A DNA stretch of 64,000 nucleotides from Bathynomus jamesi. Its lineage: Eukaryota; Arthropoda; Malacostraca; Isopoda; Cirolanidae. Every line of letters begins with the position of its first letter. Position 1 is the first letter of the stretch. The DNA lies in the NCBI GenBank assembly GCA_023014485.1, contig JAJOZX010006161.1, positions 62,001 to 126,000 on the forward strand, given 5' to 3'. Below are positions 22,142-33,264 of this stretch, piece by piece. The notes beneath the pieces were generated by a model. That model worked only from the letters and a program-made list of their open reading frames with translations. It was not told where the DNA came from and made no database searches. Position numbers and translations under genes: made by a program.

Positions 22142-22499
22142 AATTTACTAAGTGTTTTTGTACACGATATTTTTCAAATAATTTAGTAGCAAACACGCAA
22201 AAATGTCGAGTGCAAATGCAATTACATGTAATATGATCAATTTTGATTGTTGCAACGGCAGAGCCATGCAATACTGCAAGGCACTGCCACAGTGCCAAAG
22301 GGAGAGGGGGTTATGCATGAAAGGGGGAGGGAGATATGCAGGAAAAGGGGAGAAGGGTGGTAAGCAGGAAGAAGAAGGTGACCTAACGTACCAGCTCAGT
22401 CTCACATACTTGCATACACATAATTGCATACTTGAATACAAGTATATGGTTTGTGTATGTATTTATGTGTTTGTATGTATGTATATATGTATGTATAGA
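22142..22499. other. Spacer with purine-rich tract
   Basis: No supported gene. A GGGAGAGGGGG-type purine-rich stretch lies near 22300-22380 and (TATG)n-like sequence near 22455-22495. ORFs here overlap simple sequence. Confidence 0.5.
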
Positions 22500-22760
22500 A
22501 ACGACGTAAGTATAGAGGAGCGTTCTGCACACGAGGAAGAGAAATAACGAACAAATAAAAAATGAGGTGAACCGCCCGGGAATCGAACCCAGGATCTTCC
22601 GATTGCCGGTCAGATGCGCTATCCATTACACCACGGGCCTCGATCAGTCATAAGTCGAAATTCTCCTACATAGGGCAGAAACCAATGCACTGAGAGGGCA
22701 CCCTCGCAAATCGTGAATATGTACATTTAACTGCAATGACCACGCAGTATATTAATGTAT
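22500..22760 (-). repeat. Single tRNA-like SINE unit, subfamily II
   Basis: One isolated unit on the minus strand has its head at 22564-22641 with a B box changed at one base (GGTTCGATTCC after CCTG) and an A/T-rich terminator. Leader and tail correspond to the array at 37.5-47.8 kb but are more diverged. It shows that the family also occurs as single dispersed copies, as expected of a SINE. Confidence 0.87.
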
Positions 22761-23064
22761 ATGTATGTATGTATGTATATATGTATTTAAAGGGAAATGA
22801 AACACAAGGTTTTATTAAAGGCAAAGCTTGAGAAGAAACATCCATCCGCTGGAGCATCTTGATGCATAATGCCGGCTTCCCTGACCTCTCTGGGTGGCTT
22901 AGACGCCTAGTCTATTTATTTATTTTTCTTTTTTTATTTAAATGACTTTTGTATGAGCACACACACACACACACAAGGCTTACCCGTAACACCATACTAC
23001 AACAGAATAGAGGAGCACAGCTCACACAGTCTCGCGCTCTCGCGCGCGCACACATACAAACAAA
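22761..23064. other. Spacer with (AC)n and GC dinucleotide runs
   Basis: It contains (AC)n at about 22959-22975 and alternating CG/CT sequence near 23030-23050. No gene or element end is supported. Confidence 0.5.
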
Positions 23065-23840
23065 GTTCTGCAATGTTCATTTTCTTTATACACTCTCTCT
23101 TCGTTGTAAAACATGAAGTCATGTCTTGCTTAACACTTAATTTTAAATTTTAAGCATTTAATTTTGGCTTATATGCATGTTTAATTTTAATCCATAATAA
23201 AATGCATATTTCAATTTCCATTTTTAGCTTACTCAGCAGATCTTGATAATATCAGATCTGTCAATATGCGGTTTAAAATAAAAATATGGCTTCATCTTCA
23301 AATATCTTGCTTATCTCTCTCGACTTTGCTACAGCTAAAATATTTACCTCATCTTCAAATATTTTGCAAAATAATTCAGCCTATTGAAAATAAAAAGCAA
23401 AACAGGTCAACATTAAATAATAATGATGTCACCAAAATTTATGTATATAAACGTATAGAATTTTTCCAGTGATCATTCTGATTCTGTCTGATCTGACTTA
23501 GAGACTGAGCATTACCTGTAACATTTTAGCAGTAAACTACAGTAAGAGAATATTTTTGTCTTCTCCTTCGAGCCTTGCTTCTTTCAGAGAACTTAGTCTT
23601 AAAATAGGGGAAAATGATTTCTCGATACACTACAAGAAGAATCGGGGGACCCTTAGAGAATTTACTAAGCTTCACAGAATCCTCCGATCCTCTACAAGAA
23701 AAAATCGGAGAGTAGTATAAGAGAAACTACTGCGATTCCCTACACGGTACCAGCTACTCCAAGGTAACAAATCCGTTGCTGCCACCTAACCAGAATCCCC
23801 GTCAACCTCGAACCGCCCAAGGCCATAGACGGAAGGGTTA
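23065..23840 (+). repeat. Dispersed direct repeat, copy 1 (LTR-like)
   Basis: About 770 bp is repeated in the same orientation at 33265-34040 with high identity. Shared landmarks are TGCAATGTTCATTTTCTTTA at the left, TATGTATATAAACGTATAGA (TATA-like) near 23440, and CCACCTAACCAGAATCCCCG near the right end. Its size, TATA box and sharp ends suggest an LTR or LTR plus leader of an unrecognised retroelement. The two copies lie 10.2 kb apart and might be solo remnants. Confidence 0.75.
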
Positions 23841-24738
23841 ACAACTGACGATCTCTGCAACCACGATTCTTCCAGTCTTCTAGACCCTGTGACTAGAACC
23901 AACATTCAAGTAATTGTGGCTACATCAGTTAACCGGAGTGTCATGACGTCCAGTTCTTCACGTCCATCATTCGACTGTTGTGTCACAACTCCAAGTTCTC
24001 CACGCCCATTCTGCTTCCAGGAACAAGTGGGCAGCATGACATGTCTTCGGGACACGTCTTCAAGGATTTCGCCGTAGGAATCTTAAGTAGAGAGCTCTTT
24101 TTCAAATTACTAAGCATTTGAGAAGTCAGTATAATTAACAGTTAATAATTAGTATCAAGCCTGAATTAACATAAAACATAGTGAACACTCCATACACCAG
24201 TGTTACATTTCTTTTTATTGAAACTGAGCTATTTCCACTATTATAGTTAGCAGAGAATAATTTTATTTAATGTGCCAATCATAATAGTACCGTACATTCA
24301 CGTACATTCAAGTGAATTTTTGTTTACATTTGTTTACAACTTTTCCAAAATTTTTTCTCCAGTTAGGCAATTTGTTGTGCATTTATTTGTGTATTTCTTA
24401 GATAGAGTAGTTGGGAAAGCCACTCAAGTGATCATTCCATAGATTGAGATCGGTTAAGCAGACCAAATTAGAATACATTAACAGTACCTTCACATATGAG
24501 CAATTCAGACGGTGCGCTTTCTAACACTGAAAATTCCCCTACACCCATTTTTCCACGTACTTGTAAACCTTCCCCATACTGTCCTAATTTTTAAAGGAAC
24601 CATAGACAATAACTTCGTTGAACCGCCTTTAAGACCTTGAATTGAGTCTCTAGAACAGCATTTCTTGCGCGAAAACATCACAGATGATGACATAAAGATT
24701 AGGGAAACTAAAAGGTTTATTGACCCTAAAGAAGGGAA
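23841..24738. other. Spacer, no gene recognised
   Basis: Short ORFs at 23889-24077 (plus) and 24505-24693 (minus) have no recognisable domain. The first ~250 bp continues past the end of the dispersed repeat and could be internal sequence of the same unknown element. Confidence 0.45.
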
Positions 24739-24744
24739 TGCCCA

Positions 24745-27700
24745 TTAGGGTGTATCATGCTCATTGAAGCGCAAATTTAAAGATTGGCGGTATGTATTCC
24801 TATGTAAAATTAAATTTTAGGAGGGGTTTGTTTCCTTGAACCTTTGCTAAAAATCACGTTTAAATGTTCAAATTTCCACTTTTTCGTTTTCTGGTTATGT
24901 ACAGAACAGCTGTGCAGGACATACACTGTAGTCCAAATGTAACAGACCGGTTTTTTATCAAACAAAATCATTGTAACAGCTGTTATAGGCTACTAGAGTT
25001 TCACTGTGATAATTTTCTATGTTTCAGGTACAGAGCTTGGTGAAGATTGTGTTGCCACCATGGCTAAGCAAGGACGAAATACCAGAAAAAGTTTTGGTTC
25101 AAAGCTGAGTGATTTGGTGGGTCCAGGCAAGCAGTTACTTCCCACAGAAGTTCCAACCTGGAGAGCTGTGTTTCAGAGAGGAATCCTCCTCCAGGAAGAG
25201 AAGCTGCTTCTGGATGATATGCCAAATTCACTCCTCCTGTGATCATTCAAGAGAGATCCATTGCCAGGAAGATTTTTGTCAGGTGGAATGAAATGATTGG
25301 CCTAGTGAATAGCAGAGTGAAGGCTGCAAAGAGAGAGAAGAGAATATCTGAACTTGATACATTGTTTGACATAACAGCCTGCAGACATGATATCACTCTC
25401 TGTGGAACTGAAGCATCTGGCCGCTCTGGCTGTACTGCTAGAGTTCATGCCAACTGTGACTGTCCTCTGCCTCAGAAGATTCCAAAGCTAGAGCTAGAGT
25501 GGCTCCATACCAGAGGATCAAAGCATCAGAAGTTTATGGCTTCCGGATGGCATCTGTTGATGTGAAGGAAACAGTGAAGCAGGTGAAGGCTGCTAAGAGG
25601 AAGGAGGAAGAACAGAAGGCAGCTGAAAAGAGAAACAGAAAAGAGGAAGAAGAAAAGGAACTACTGCTTAGAGCTGATGATGGTGATGATGAAGATGAGG
25701 TGACTTCCTTGCAAGAGTCTCCAGGCAGAGCAGCTCCTACTGCTGACACAGATTTTTCCAGTACTGCACCAGCCACAAGCTCCAGTGTCAACACTGGCAA
25801 AGTCTCCACCTCTGCCAAGAGGAACTACATGGATATCTCAAGCACTGCTGCGGCTGCAGTCAGGTTCAAGGTGGCAAACACTCCTGCAGCAGCCATTGCA
25901 ACTGGTTTCTTGCAAGATCTCATCAAAGCTGACCATCTATCTGCTGATAAGGCATATCTAGCTGTTGACAGGATGAAGATGTGGAGGGACAAGGAGTCTG
26001 TAATAGGTGCCTCAGTGGAGGCTCTGGAGAAAAGGACAGAGGGAGGGGAGTTCAAGGGAATTTTCTTTGATGGAAAACAAGATAAGGAGACAAAGATCAT
26101 GAGGTGCACTGAAGAAAATGGCTGCTTCCATCCTGATATTACAACTGAAGAGCACTGTAGTGTTACTTGGGAACCTGAGGGGAAGTATCTCTTCCATTGT
26201 ACACCAGAAGAACCTGAAGGAAATGAGAAACCTGCACCGAAGATAGCTCAGGCTCTGTTTGAGTGGATTAGTGCTCATGGTACTAAATATACTATTGTGG
26301 TCCTTGGTGGTGACTCCACCAACACAAACACAGGACCTGATTGAGGAGCCATCACTCGCTTGGAGAGACTTCTAGGTCACAAGTGTCACTGGCTGATATG
26401 CCAGTTGCATATTAATGAACTCAGCCTCAGGCACATGATCATCAAGCTTGATGGTCCCTACACGCACAAGTCTGGGTTCACTGGCCCAATAGGAAAACTT
26501 TTGGAGAAGATCAATAACATACCTGTCAACTTTAGCTTCAAGGCTCTGCCAGAAGAAGATATAATTGAACTGCCAGAAGATATTGTACAGAACCTTAGCA
26601 CTGACCAGAAGAACTGCTACCTACTGATCAAAGCTCTCAAGGCAGGAGATTTGAGCAAGGAAGTTGTTGGTCTGAAGTGTGGCCCACTGAATCAGTCACG
26701 TTGTCTGACTACAGGTGAGGCCCTGTTGATGCTGTGGATGAGGCAGCATGGTCTGAAGTGGGAGGTGTTGAAGAAGCTGGAGGTGCTGCTTAAGTTCTGC
26801 CTGGACTTCTACTTCAAGATGTATTTTGAGATCAAGGTGAAGCACTACATGAGGTATGGACCTCACCATATTGTGACCGCTCTGGGACTGCTGAGAAGCC
26901 AGACCTCTGAAGTCAGAAACATAATCACTCATGTGATAGTTCGTGGAGCATATCATGCTCACAGTGAGAACCTCATTGCCTCTCTCCTGTGCAGTGAGGA
27001 TGAGGAGGAGAGGGCATGGGGGGTTGAGATGATCAAGAAGATCAGAGGTAAGTCTAAGTATGGAGACATGAGTCTGAGAACTCATAGAAACCCTAAACTG
27101 AATTTTGATGCCACTTCTCCAATTACTCTGATTAATTGGGATAAGGAGAAACTGTATGCGCCACTCTTCACTTGTAAGATGTCAAGAGTAGAAGTTGAGG
27201 AGCTTCTCAGGTCTCCACTTGAAGTTGAGAACTTCTCAGTTCACACTCAAAGCTGTGAAAGAGCAGTCCAAGACGTTTCAGTTGCAGCTCATGCAGTGTA
27301 TGGGCAAGAGGGAAGAGATGGTTTTGTTCGTGCTGGGATCGATTACAGAGAATTGTTGCTGGTTTTCAAGTCAAAGCAAGACATTATGAACATGTTTTAG
27401 ATCTCTACAAGACCTGCTAGACAAATCAAGATGCTTTCAGAAGAAAAAATCTCAAAACATTCAGTTGACCAGCATATTATTACAAGCTGGGGGTGGAGGA
27501 GGGACTTCTACAAATATTAAAGAAGAATTGCAATTGCAGAAAAAAGGTTGAACGTCACAGCAGCTTGTGGAAAGGTGGAGGCAGCTGCCATCACACTCAG
27601 TGATGCCGAAAAGAAAATAAATAAAAATTGGTGGAGGCGTTTCTAAAAAAAAAAATGCAAGACCAAGAAAGAAGAACAAAAAGATTCTGCCTGATGAAGA

Positions 27701-28086
27701 GAACAGCCGCGAAATGTGGTGTATAGGAGACTAAAAATCATACAATTCCTTAGTTTTGGGCAATTTTGGGTGACTTTGGTTATTTTAGGGATTATGAACC
27801 ACTTTGGCTAATCTCAAATGGGTGCAAGCCTGCCCCTAGAAATGCTTAAGGGTGAATGTGAACAATATGGAACATATGGAGGTCATTTGAGGCTACCAAG
27901 TCTTTGAAATTGGCCAAAAATCCCAATTTCGACAAAAAAGTATAATTTTGAACACTTAAATGAGATTTTTCGCAAACGTTGTGGAAGACGAACTCCTCTT
28001 AAAATTCAATTTTACATAGGAATACATACTGCCAATCTTGAAATTCAAAGTTTTTCAATATTCGACCTCAGCATAATACACCCTAG
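24745..28086 (+). mobile_element. Element C: TAGGGTGTAT-ended DNA transposon
   Basis: Inverted repeats of about 150 bp start TAGGGTGTAT(C/T)ATGCT and stay alignable inward, for example TATGTATTCCTATGTAAAAT at both ends. Flanks are ATGCCCAT (24738-24745) and GTGCCCAC (28086-28093). They match at six of eight positions and fit the hAT target pattern nTnnnnAn; an exact 6-bp TGCCCA duplication is the alternative. The ends fit the hAT consensus TA-G-G-G. One large gene lies inside. It is related to elements A, B and D through its protein motifs and TAGGGTG ends. Confidence 0.85.
25060..27400 (+). pseudogene. Putative transposase of element C, nearly intact
   Basis: The ATG at 25060 lies in a perfect Kozak context (GCCACCATGG) and follows a TTTCAG acceptor-like site, so a 5'UTR intron is possible. 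Three frames must be joined. M-A-K-Q-G-R-N onward shifts near 25240, a Cys-rich middle (C-R-H-D, C-G-T, C-T-A, C-D-C-P) runs to about 25560, and the main frame continues to the TAG at 27398. One in-frame TGA (26342) interrupts it. An acidic/Lys-rich low-complexity region spans about 25580-25830. Candidate catalytic motifs are F-F-D-G-K-Q-D-K (about 26067), G-G-D-S-T-N-T-N-T-G (about 26308) followed by C-Q-L-H-I-N-E-L, and an E-E-E-R-A-W-G-V segment (about 27000). This order resembles D-D-CxxH-E transposases of the hAT fold. Function is inferred. From memory, similar proteins are annotated only as uncharacterised in arthropods and cnidarians. Confidence 0.72.
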
Positions 28087-28117
28087 TGCCCACATATGTC
28101 CGATATATGTCCCATCC

Positions 28118-28152
<35 letters not shown>

Positions 28153-28161
28153 GTATATACG

Positions 28162-28259
28162 TGTAAAAATGACCAATAAATAATTCTTGTATTCATTTTT
28201 GCATATAGAGTCCAAACTCACGTAACGCTAACTGTATATAAGTACAAGTGCGGATAACA
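28162..28259 (+). repeat. Left LTR (minimum extent)
   Basis: TGTAAAAATGACCAATAAAT begins the repeat. TTTTGCATATAGAGTCCAAA and CGTAACGCTAA follow, then a TATATAAG box near 28236 and GTGCGGATAACA. The match to the right LTR fades after GCGGATAA, either because the LTR is only ~98 bp or because the right copy is truncated. A clear primer-binding site was not recognised. Confidence 0.7.
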
Positions 28260-28344
28260 CTCGCACAACCTTTGGCCACATTAGAAGCTGTCTTCTAAGC
28301 TAAATAGAAGAAAGAAGAACACGAAGATTTAAATAGTTTTATTA

Positions 28345-29178
28345 CACGAACACATAAACTTGTAGGAGAAGCCTTCCGAGCCGCAGAAAACGCATGTAGC
28401 ATTACATTCACTTCACAGCAAAGAAACCTGATAGTGACAGCATCATTTATCAAAACCTACCCGTAGCACCTAAAAAAAAATTTCAAGGGCATCAAAATAT
28501 TGACAAACCAGTAAGCGAAGCTATAAATAAAACAAGGGAACGATACCCAGACTAAGCAAGCCAGAACTACCGGAAGGGTAGAGAGACCCCTAAACACTAC
28601 ATCCAGCAACAACAACAACCCCATAAATCGAGGCCGATGCAGGGAACACCACCTCAGAAACAAGCTCCACAAACCCAGAATGCACGCCCTCCTCCTCAGT
28701 GTTTTAATTGTGATAGTTTTGGGCACACGATGAGTCAATGCAATTATCTCCTTTATTGCTCCCACTGTCATGAACATGGTCATCGCCGTGGCGACCGACA
28801 AAAATGTGCTGACATTGCCCCGTCAGGGTACAGGCCCCACTTCCAGAAGTCAGATCACCATCACTCCCAAAAGCCCTCCAATTCTCAGAAACCAGTTAAT
28901 TCCAAGCTTCAACAGAACCACCAAACAAATAGATCACGACCACACAAGGTCAACCACACTATTACCCGATCTCTAAACCCCATTATAATCAGCAAGATCT
29001 GATGGTCCGGTACGTAGAAGTGCCCGTTGAAGAATCAGTTTCCCCAGAGTACACTTTTCAAGAAGACCCTCCAGTGTATGGTGAGGCAGTAGCATATGAC
29101 TCAGTTCCTCCCATAGAAGTCAGTTCAAGTTCTTTTTCAGACCTCGCTTTGGAGGCAGCAGTTCAGCCTCCCTCCTAA
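28345..29178 (+). pseudogene. gag-like frame with two CCHC-type knuckles
   Basis: Frame-broken coding sequence begins about 28345 (E-A-F-R-A-A-E-N-A-C). The open part from 28637 holds C-F-N-C-x4-H-x4-C and a second, modified knuckle C-S-H-C-x4-H with a later cysteine. A basic, Gln/His/Ser-rich tail follows. After a frame change the gag end is readable as an acidic Pro/Ser-rich segment stopping at TAA 29176-29178. In the family this protein packages RNA into particles. The capsid part upstream is eroded. Confidence 0.75.
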
Positions 29179-29229
29179 ATAGCAGTAATAAACCAACACA
29201 CACCCATAAACTACCCTTCAGGATTGTAG

Positions 29230-29575
29230 GTGCGAACGTACTAGATTTGATAATAAATTGCAGCACAGATAACTGAGATTTAACCGCTCTCCTAGATAGA
29301 GGAGCACATGCGACAGTAATTAAGGAGCAATGTGCAGATGAGTTACAAGAGAGTACAGATTATAAATATGAAATTAAGGCACCTTCCTGCCAACTAAGAG
29401 GAGTTACAGGTACACCCATACCTACATATGGAGAAATCGAATTATATTTAGAAGTTGGTAACACGGTATATCTCGCAAAATGGTGTATTGTGGACGCAGT
29501 AGCCACCTTTGACCGATATTTTACTAGGTATGGATTTCTTCAACCGTAATCAATGGGAAATTTAACCAGCCGGAA
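29230..29575 (+). pseudogene. Retropepsin-like protease remnant
   Basis: The stretch encodes A-L-L-D-R-G-A-H-A-T-V-I near 29287, where the retropepsin active site D-(T/S)-G is changed to D-R-G. The flap-side segment G-V-T-G-T-P-I and a Y-L-E-V-G-N strand follow. A TGA precedes the active site at about 29274. The arginine would abolish activity. The assignment rests on position between gag and RT and on this motif. Confidence 0.7.
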
Positions 29576-29628
29576 AATTAGTTAAGTGTAGAAATACGAC
29601 ACACCCTCTCCATGAAAATAATAGACAG

Positions 29629-30051
29629 GTGCCGCACGTTCAGCCTAATGCTAACAGAATCAGTTTAGTTCGGATTTCCGAAAGAAATAGGAAACCCACA
29701 CCAGTTTATAGCAGTTCAAGTCAGTCGGTTGCATGCAGAGGGACAACCGACCCAGAAATCTGCCCCCAAAGTAATCAGTTCCAGTTGTTGAATCCAGCAG
29801 GATCAACACAGTCAGCTTCCAGTCAGTCAGCTTCCAGTCAATCAGTTTCCAGTCACTCAGTTTCCAGTCACTCAGTTTCCAGTCAGCTAGTTTCAGTTAA
29901 CTCAGCAGTTGAGATTCGAAATCGGACTGAAACGATTTTTCAGCCAATAAGGCAAATTTTAATCACCGAACCATGGTCAGATTCACAATTTTTCATATGC
30001 TGTACGGAATATATAGTAATGGCACCTCATAAGATTTGTTTCCTAGCTTGA
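29629..30051 (+). pseudogene. Linker frame with Ser-Gln tandem repeats
   Basis: A 140-residue open frame lies between protease and RT. Its centre (about 29810-29890) repeats a 15-bp unit TCAGTTTCCAGTCA(C/G) six or seven times, encoding S-x-S-S-(Q/H) repeats. No domain is recognised. The repeat looks like slippage expansion inside a defective element. Confidence 0.6.
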
Positions 30052-30321
30052 GTAGTAAATGGTGAAGGAAAACTATTAGAGTCAGATCGCACTCTTATTG
30101 CAGAGAAAAGTAATTTGAAGAGAGATGTTTTCACAGTAGAAATAAATTCAGATTTCCCCACCAGTACTATAAATCGTGTTTCCAGTTCCTTAGAGTTAAA
30201 CCCTTTAGCATTAAGAGAATAATATAAGAAATGCCTGGAGCACTCCCTTCAGGAGTCACCAGCCTTACAGGATCCCAAACTACTGGAATCACTTTTCGAT
30301 TTCCTGATAAGAAATAGAGAT

Positions 30322-31407
30322 GTGATTGTCTTAAAAGGAGATCCTCTGGGCCTAACTAATCTGGTCCCTTTCGAAATCAAGCTGAAACCCAAATCCAAAT
30401 CCAGCTTCATTACCCCCTATAGGGTTCCACATTCCCAATTAGTAACTATTGAGGAACACATCAAGGACATGTTGGAGCAGGATGTCATTCAACCTTCAGC
30501 TAGTTTAGTTCTTGGTGCGTTCATGATTCTTGTTTCCAAAAAGGACGGAACATCTTGGCCTAGTATAGATTTTAACCGCCTAAACCATATTACCATCCCA
30601 GACCGTTTCCCTATTTCAAACATGCAGGAAACAATTCTGAACGTAGGGAAAGCTAACTTCTTTTCATCCTTTGATTTAGCATCCGGTTATTGGCAAATGG
30701 AGGTCAGTCCCAAATCTCGGGCATTGATTGCTTTTTCCACGAATCGAGGCCATTACGAATTCCAGGTTTTACTTTTCGGAGTCCGAAATGGGCCTGCTAA
30801 TTTCTCTAGGTTGATGAATATAGCCCTTTCCGATTTATTAGGCGTCGAAACTCTGGTCTATCTTGACGATATCGTTTATAGTTCAGATCTAAAAACATAC
30901 TTTCAACGCCTTCACCATAAACACCTTAAACTGAAACTTGCAAAGTGCAACCTCTTACAGGAATCCCTTGCATATTTCGGATTTGTAGTATCATCCACTG
31001 GAATTAAACCTGATCCAGCCAAACTTGAAGCACTAGAAAGGTACCCTGCACCTAAAACCATCGAAGAGGCTCGTGCATTTATTGGATTTGTCGGATTCTA
31101 TCGAAATTTTATTCCACAATTTTCGAACATTGCTAAACCCATTACCAATTTGTTCCAGAAAAATGCTAAATTTAATTGGGAATCTGATCACCAACATGTT
31201 TTTGAAACTTTGATCGGTAAACTAACTTGTCATCCCATCTTCCAATATCCCGATTACACCAAACCCTTTGTTACAGCCACAGATGCTTCCTCCTATGGAC
31301 TAGGAGCCGTCCTATTGCAGGACGTAGATGGTGTGCAATTACCCATTGCTTATGCCAGTCAGCTTTTCTCTGGATCTCAACGGAATTATTCCACTACGGA
31401 CCCCTAA
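30322..31407 (+). pseudogene. Ty3/gypsy reverse transcriptase and RNase H start
   Basis: The 361-residue frame contains the RT order of Ty3/gypsy. V-S-K-K-D-G-T-S-W, D-F-N-R-L-N, F-S-S-F-D-L-A-S-G-Y-W-Q, A-F-S-T-N-R-G-H-Y-E-F and L-L-F-G-V-R-N-G-P-A-N-F are followed by the catalytic Y-L-D-D-I (about 30855). The connection domain with F-I-G-F-V-G-F-Y-R comes next. RNase H begins with T-D-A-S-S-Y-G-L-G-A-V-L and the frame ends shortly after (Q-R-N-Y-S-T-T-D-P) at a stop. Upstream codons to about 30225 continue the polyprotein, so 30322 is not the biological start. All RT motifs look intact. The enzyme is truncated at RNase H and lacks integrase. Confidence 0.9.
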
Positions 31408-31434
31408 TTTGTAGATTACACCTGGACTGCACAT

Positions 31435-32280
31435 AGACCACGCCCCTACACTTACCTCATGATTGTACCATTTTTCGATGTATTCACTTATGACGTATAT
31501 ACAAATTTCATCCTTTCCGAACACCCTACCAAAACAATTCTAATATCTATCGATCGTATCTGCTCGAATTAGAACCAATCTCCTTCAGATAAAAACCTTT
31601 CAGCATATTCTATGATGTCAAATCCGACATTGTAGAATCCCGCAAACTAACAGGCAACTCGTTTGCCCTCCACTCAAACTAGTAATTCTTCCAACCAATT
31701 GGTCCTGCTTTTTCGACTTAAACCGTGACCGTCATGCTCCGGTATGTTCTTCACGAAATTCCACTCCTTTAAAACTGCTCAACTCCGAATTGGACCAGAC
31801 ATCTGGGTTTCTTTCGCGAATAGGGCTACCGCTACTTATTCCTTCATGAAAATATCTACCGTTATCCGTCTACCAATTGGTTGTTCCCTACGTTCAGAAA
31901 CTTTCCAAATATACAACGCTTGTAAGGTTACCATTAATGACTCGTACCCCTTCCCGTCGCAAACTAAATTTAAACTCGTTATAGAAATCTTAAATCTCTC
32001 CGGGAAGCCGATTTCTATTCTACCCGAACTTCATGCTCCTAAATGGAATGATCATTTGAGTTGTTTTAAAATTTCAGATGATAACCTGAATAACCTTTTA
32101 CAAACACTACAACCGGTAACAATTTTTTCAACATCTGTCGTTAGTATCATTATTGTGTGTGCTATTATTCTCGGTATATTTGTAGTAAAAAGATTATTCT
32201 TGAAACGAAAGAAAACAAGAGACCCCGAACGATGTGAAACTATTTATGCACGACCAAGAGTGCGTACCCAGACCACGTGA
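31435..32280 (+). pseudogene. env-like membrane protein remnant
   Basis: Downstream of the truncated pol, degenerate sequence gives way at 31744 to a 178-residue open frame. It has one strong hydrophobic segment (residues about 130-155, rich in Ile/Val) followed by a Lys/Arg-rich tail of about 25 residues, then a stop. One transmembrane span with a short basic tail at the 3' end, just before the LTR, is the layout of env-like third ORFs in errantivirus-type gypsy elements. No furin site, fusion peptide or cysteine framework could be matched, and upstream parts contain stops. The copy is not functional. Confidence 0.6.
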
Positions 32281-32409
32281 ATGAGACTTAACCACCTTAA
32301 CTCATGTGTTGTATATAAATCTGTATTATAAAAACATTAGTTATCATCTAGTTACAATTAGTTAGGGTGTTATATTATTGTATTAACATCATTCTAAAGG
32401 AAAGAGCCC

Positions 32410-33155
32410 TGTAAAAATGAACAATGAATAGTTCTTATATTCATATATTCTTATATTCATTTTTGCATATAGAGTCCAAACTCGCGTAACGCTAATTGTA
32501 TACAGGGTGTCCCAGAATTAACTATCTATTTCAATGAAATCGGACACATTTTTTAAAAACACACTTTTATTTATGTTTATCATGTTTAATATGTGTTAAA
32601 AATGTATAAATTTCTAAATTTTTTTCATAATTTTATTTTCATAATTTTTTCATTATCTGGTCCAATGAAAGACCGTCTGAAGTCATAGAATGGCAAAGAG
32701 ACTCTCCAAAAGTTAACGTGTGGCTTGGAATGACCAAATCCAAAATTTATGGCCCATTCTTCTTTGCGGAAGCAACTGTAACAGGTACCGTCTACCTTGA
32801 TATGCTTCAGCAGTTTCTCGAACCACAGCTTCTTGATGATGGCATTCTTGATAATGTTGTGTTTCAACAAGATGGAGCACCAGAAACTTTGGATTTGGTC
32901 ATTCCAAGCCACACGTTAACTTTTGGAGTCTCTTTGCCATTCTATGACTTCAGACGGTCTTTCATTGGACCAGATAATGAAAAAATTATGAAAATAAAAT
33001 TATGAAAAAATTTAGAAATTTATACATTTTTAACACATATTAAACATGATAAACATAAATAAAAGTGTGTTTTTAAAAAATTTGTCCGATTTCTTTGAAA
33101 TAGATAGTTAATTCTGGGACACCCTGTACATATAAAACGCAGGTTCGGATAAATT
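32410..33155 (+). repeat. Right LTR interrupted by mariner
   Basis: The right LTR starts at 32410. It has a small internal duplication (TTCTTATATTCATA twice) and is split after GCTAATTG plus the TA target by the 624-bp insertion. It resumes at 33127 with TACATATAAAACGC...GGTTCGGATAA, matching the left LTR up to about 33155. Confidence 0.75.
32503..33126. mobile_element. Mariner-like deletion derivative, copy 2 (foldback)
   Basis: It has the same CAGGGTGTCCCAGAATTAAC ends as 9945-10616, with TA at 32501-32502 and 33127-33128. A middle transposase segment lies inside (plus strand, about 32690-32885: S-P-K-V-N-V-W-L-G, G-P-F-F-F-A-E, F-Q-Q-D-G-A-P). About 110 bp at its left (32633-32748) recurs inverted at 32888-33005, so the element folds on itself. 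Copy 1 kept the N-terminal part, whereas this one kept the middle. Confidence 0.93.
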
Positions 33156-33264
33156 TTTTATTTTCTTTCTATTTTATTTTTGCTGAATAATTGATGAATT
33201 ATTTCTTTTTTCAATTACTTAATCCTTTTTCAGATTTAATTTAATAATGTAACCGTGTTAAATT

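Larger units (their letters stand above)
28162..33155 (+). mobile_element. Ty3/gypsy-type LTR retrotransposon with env-like frame
   Basis: The order is LTR, gag with two zinc knuckles, protease, a linker region, reverse transcriptase with the start of RNase H, an env-like frame, and a second LTR. The rest of RNase H and the whole integrase are absent between 31407 and about 31500, so the copy is defective by deletion as well as by stops and frameshifts. The right LTR was later split by a mariner-like insertion (32503-33126). LTRs start TGTAAAAATGA at 28162 and 32410 and share the 98 bp to about 28259. Their true 3' ends are not fixed. Confidence 0.85.

Noticed and set aside
22203..22547. 114-aa plus-strand ORF with a Gly/Lys/Glu-rich centre
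   Set aside because: Translation of a purine-rich tract running into the antisense strand of a SINE unit.
23889..24077. 62-aa Ser/Thr-rich ORF
   Set aside because: No conserved motif and not present in the second copy of the adjoining dispersed repeat.
28457..28801. 114-aa minus-strand ORF opposite gag
   Set aside because: Antisense shadow of the gag zinc-knuckle region.
31744..32280. Complete, expressible envelope gene
   Set aside because: Upstream part is broken by stops, no signal peptide or cleavage site is seen, and the element is deleted for integrase. Annotated as a remnant.
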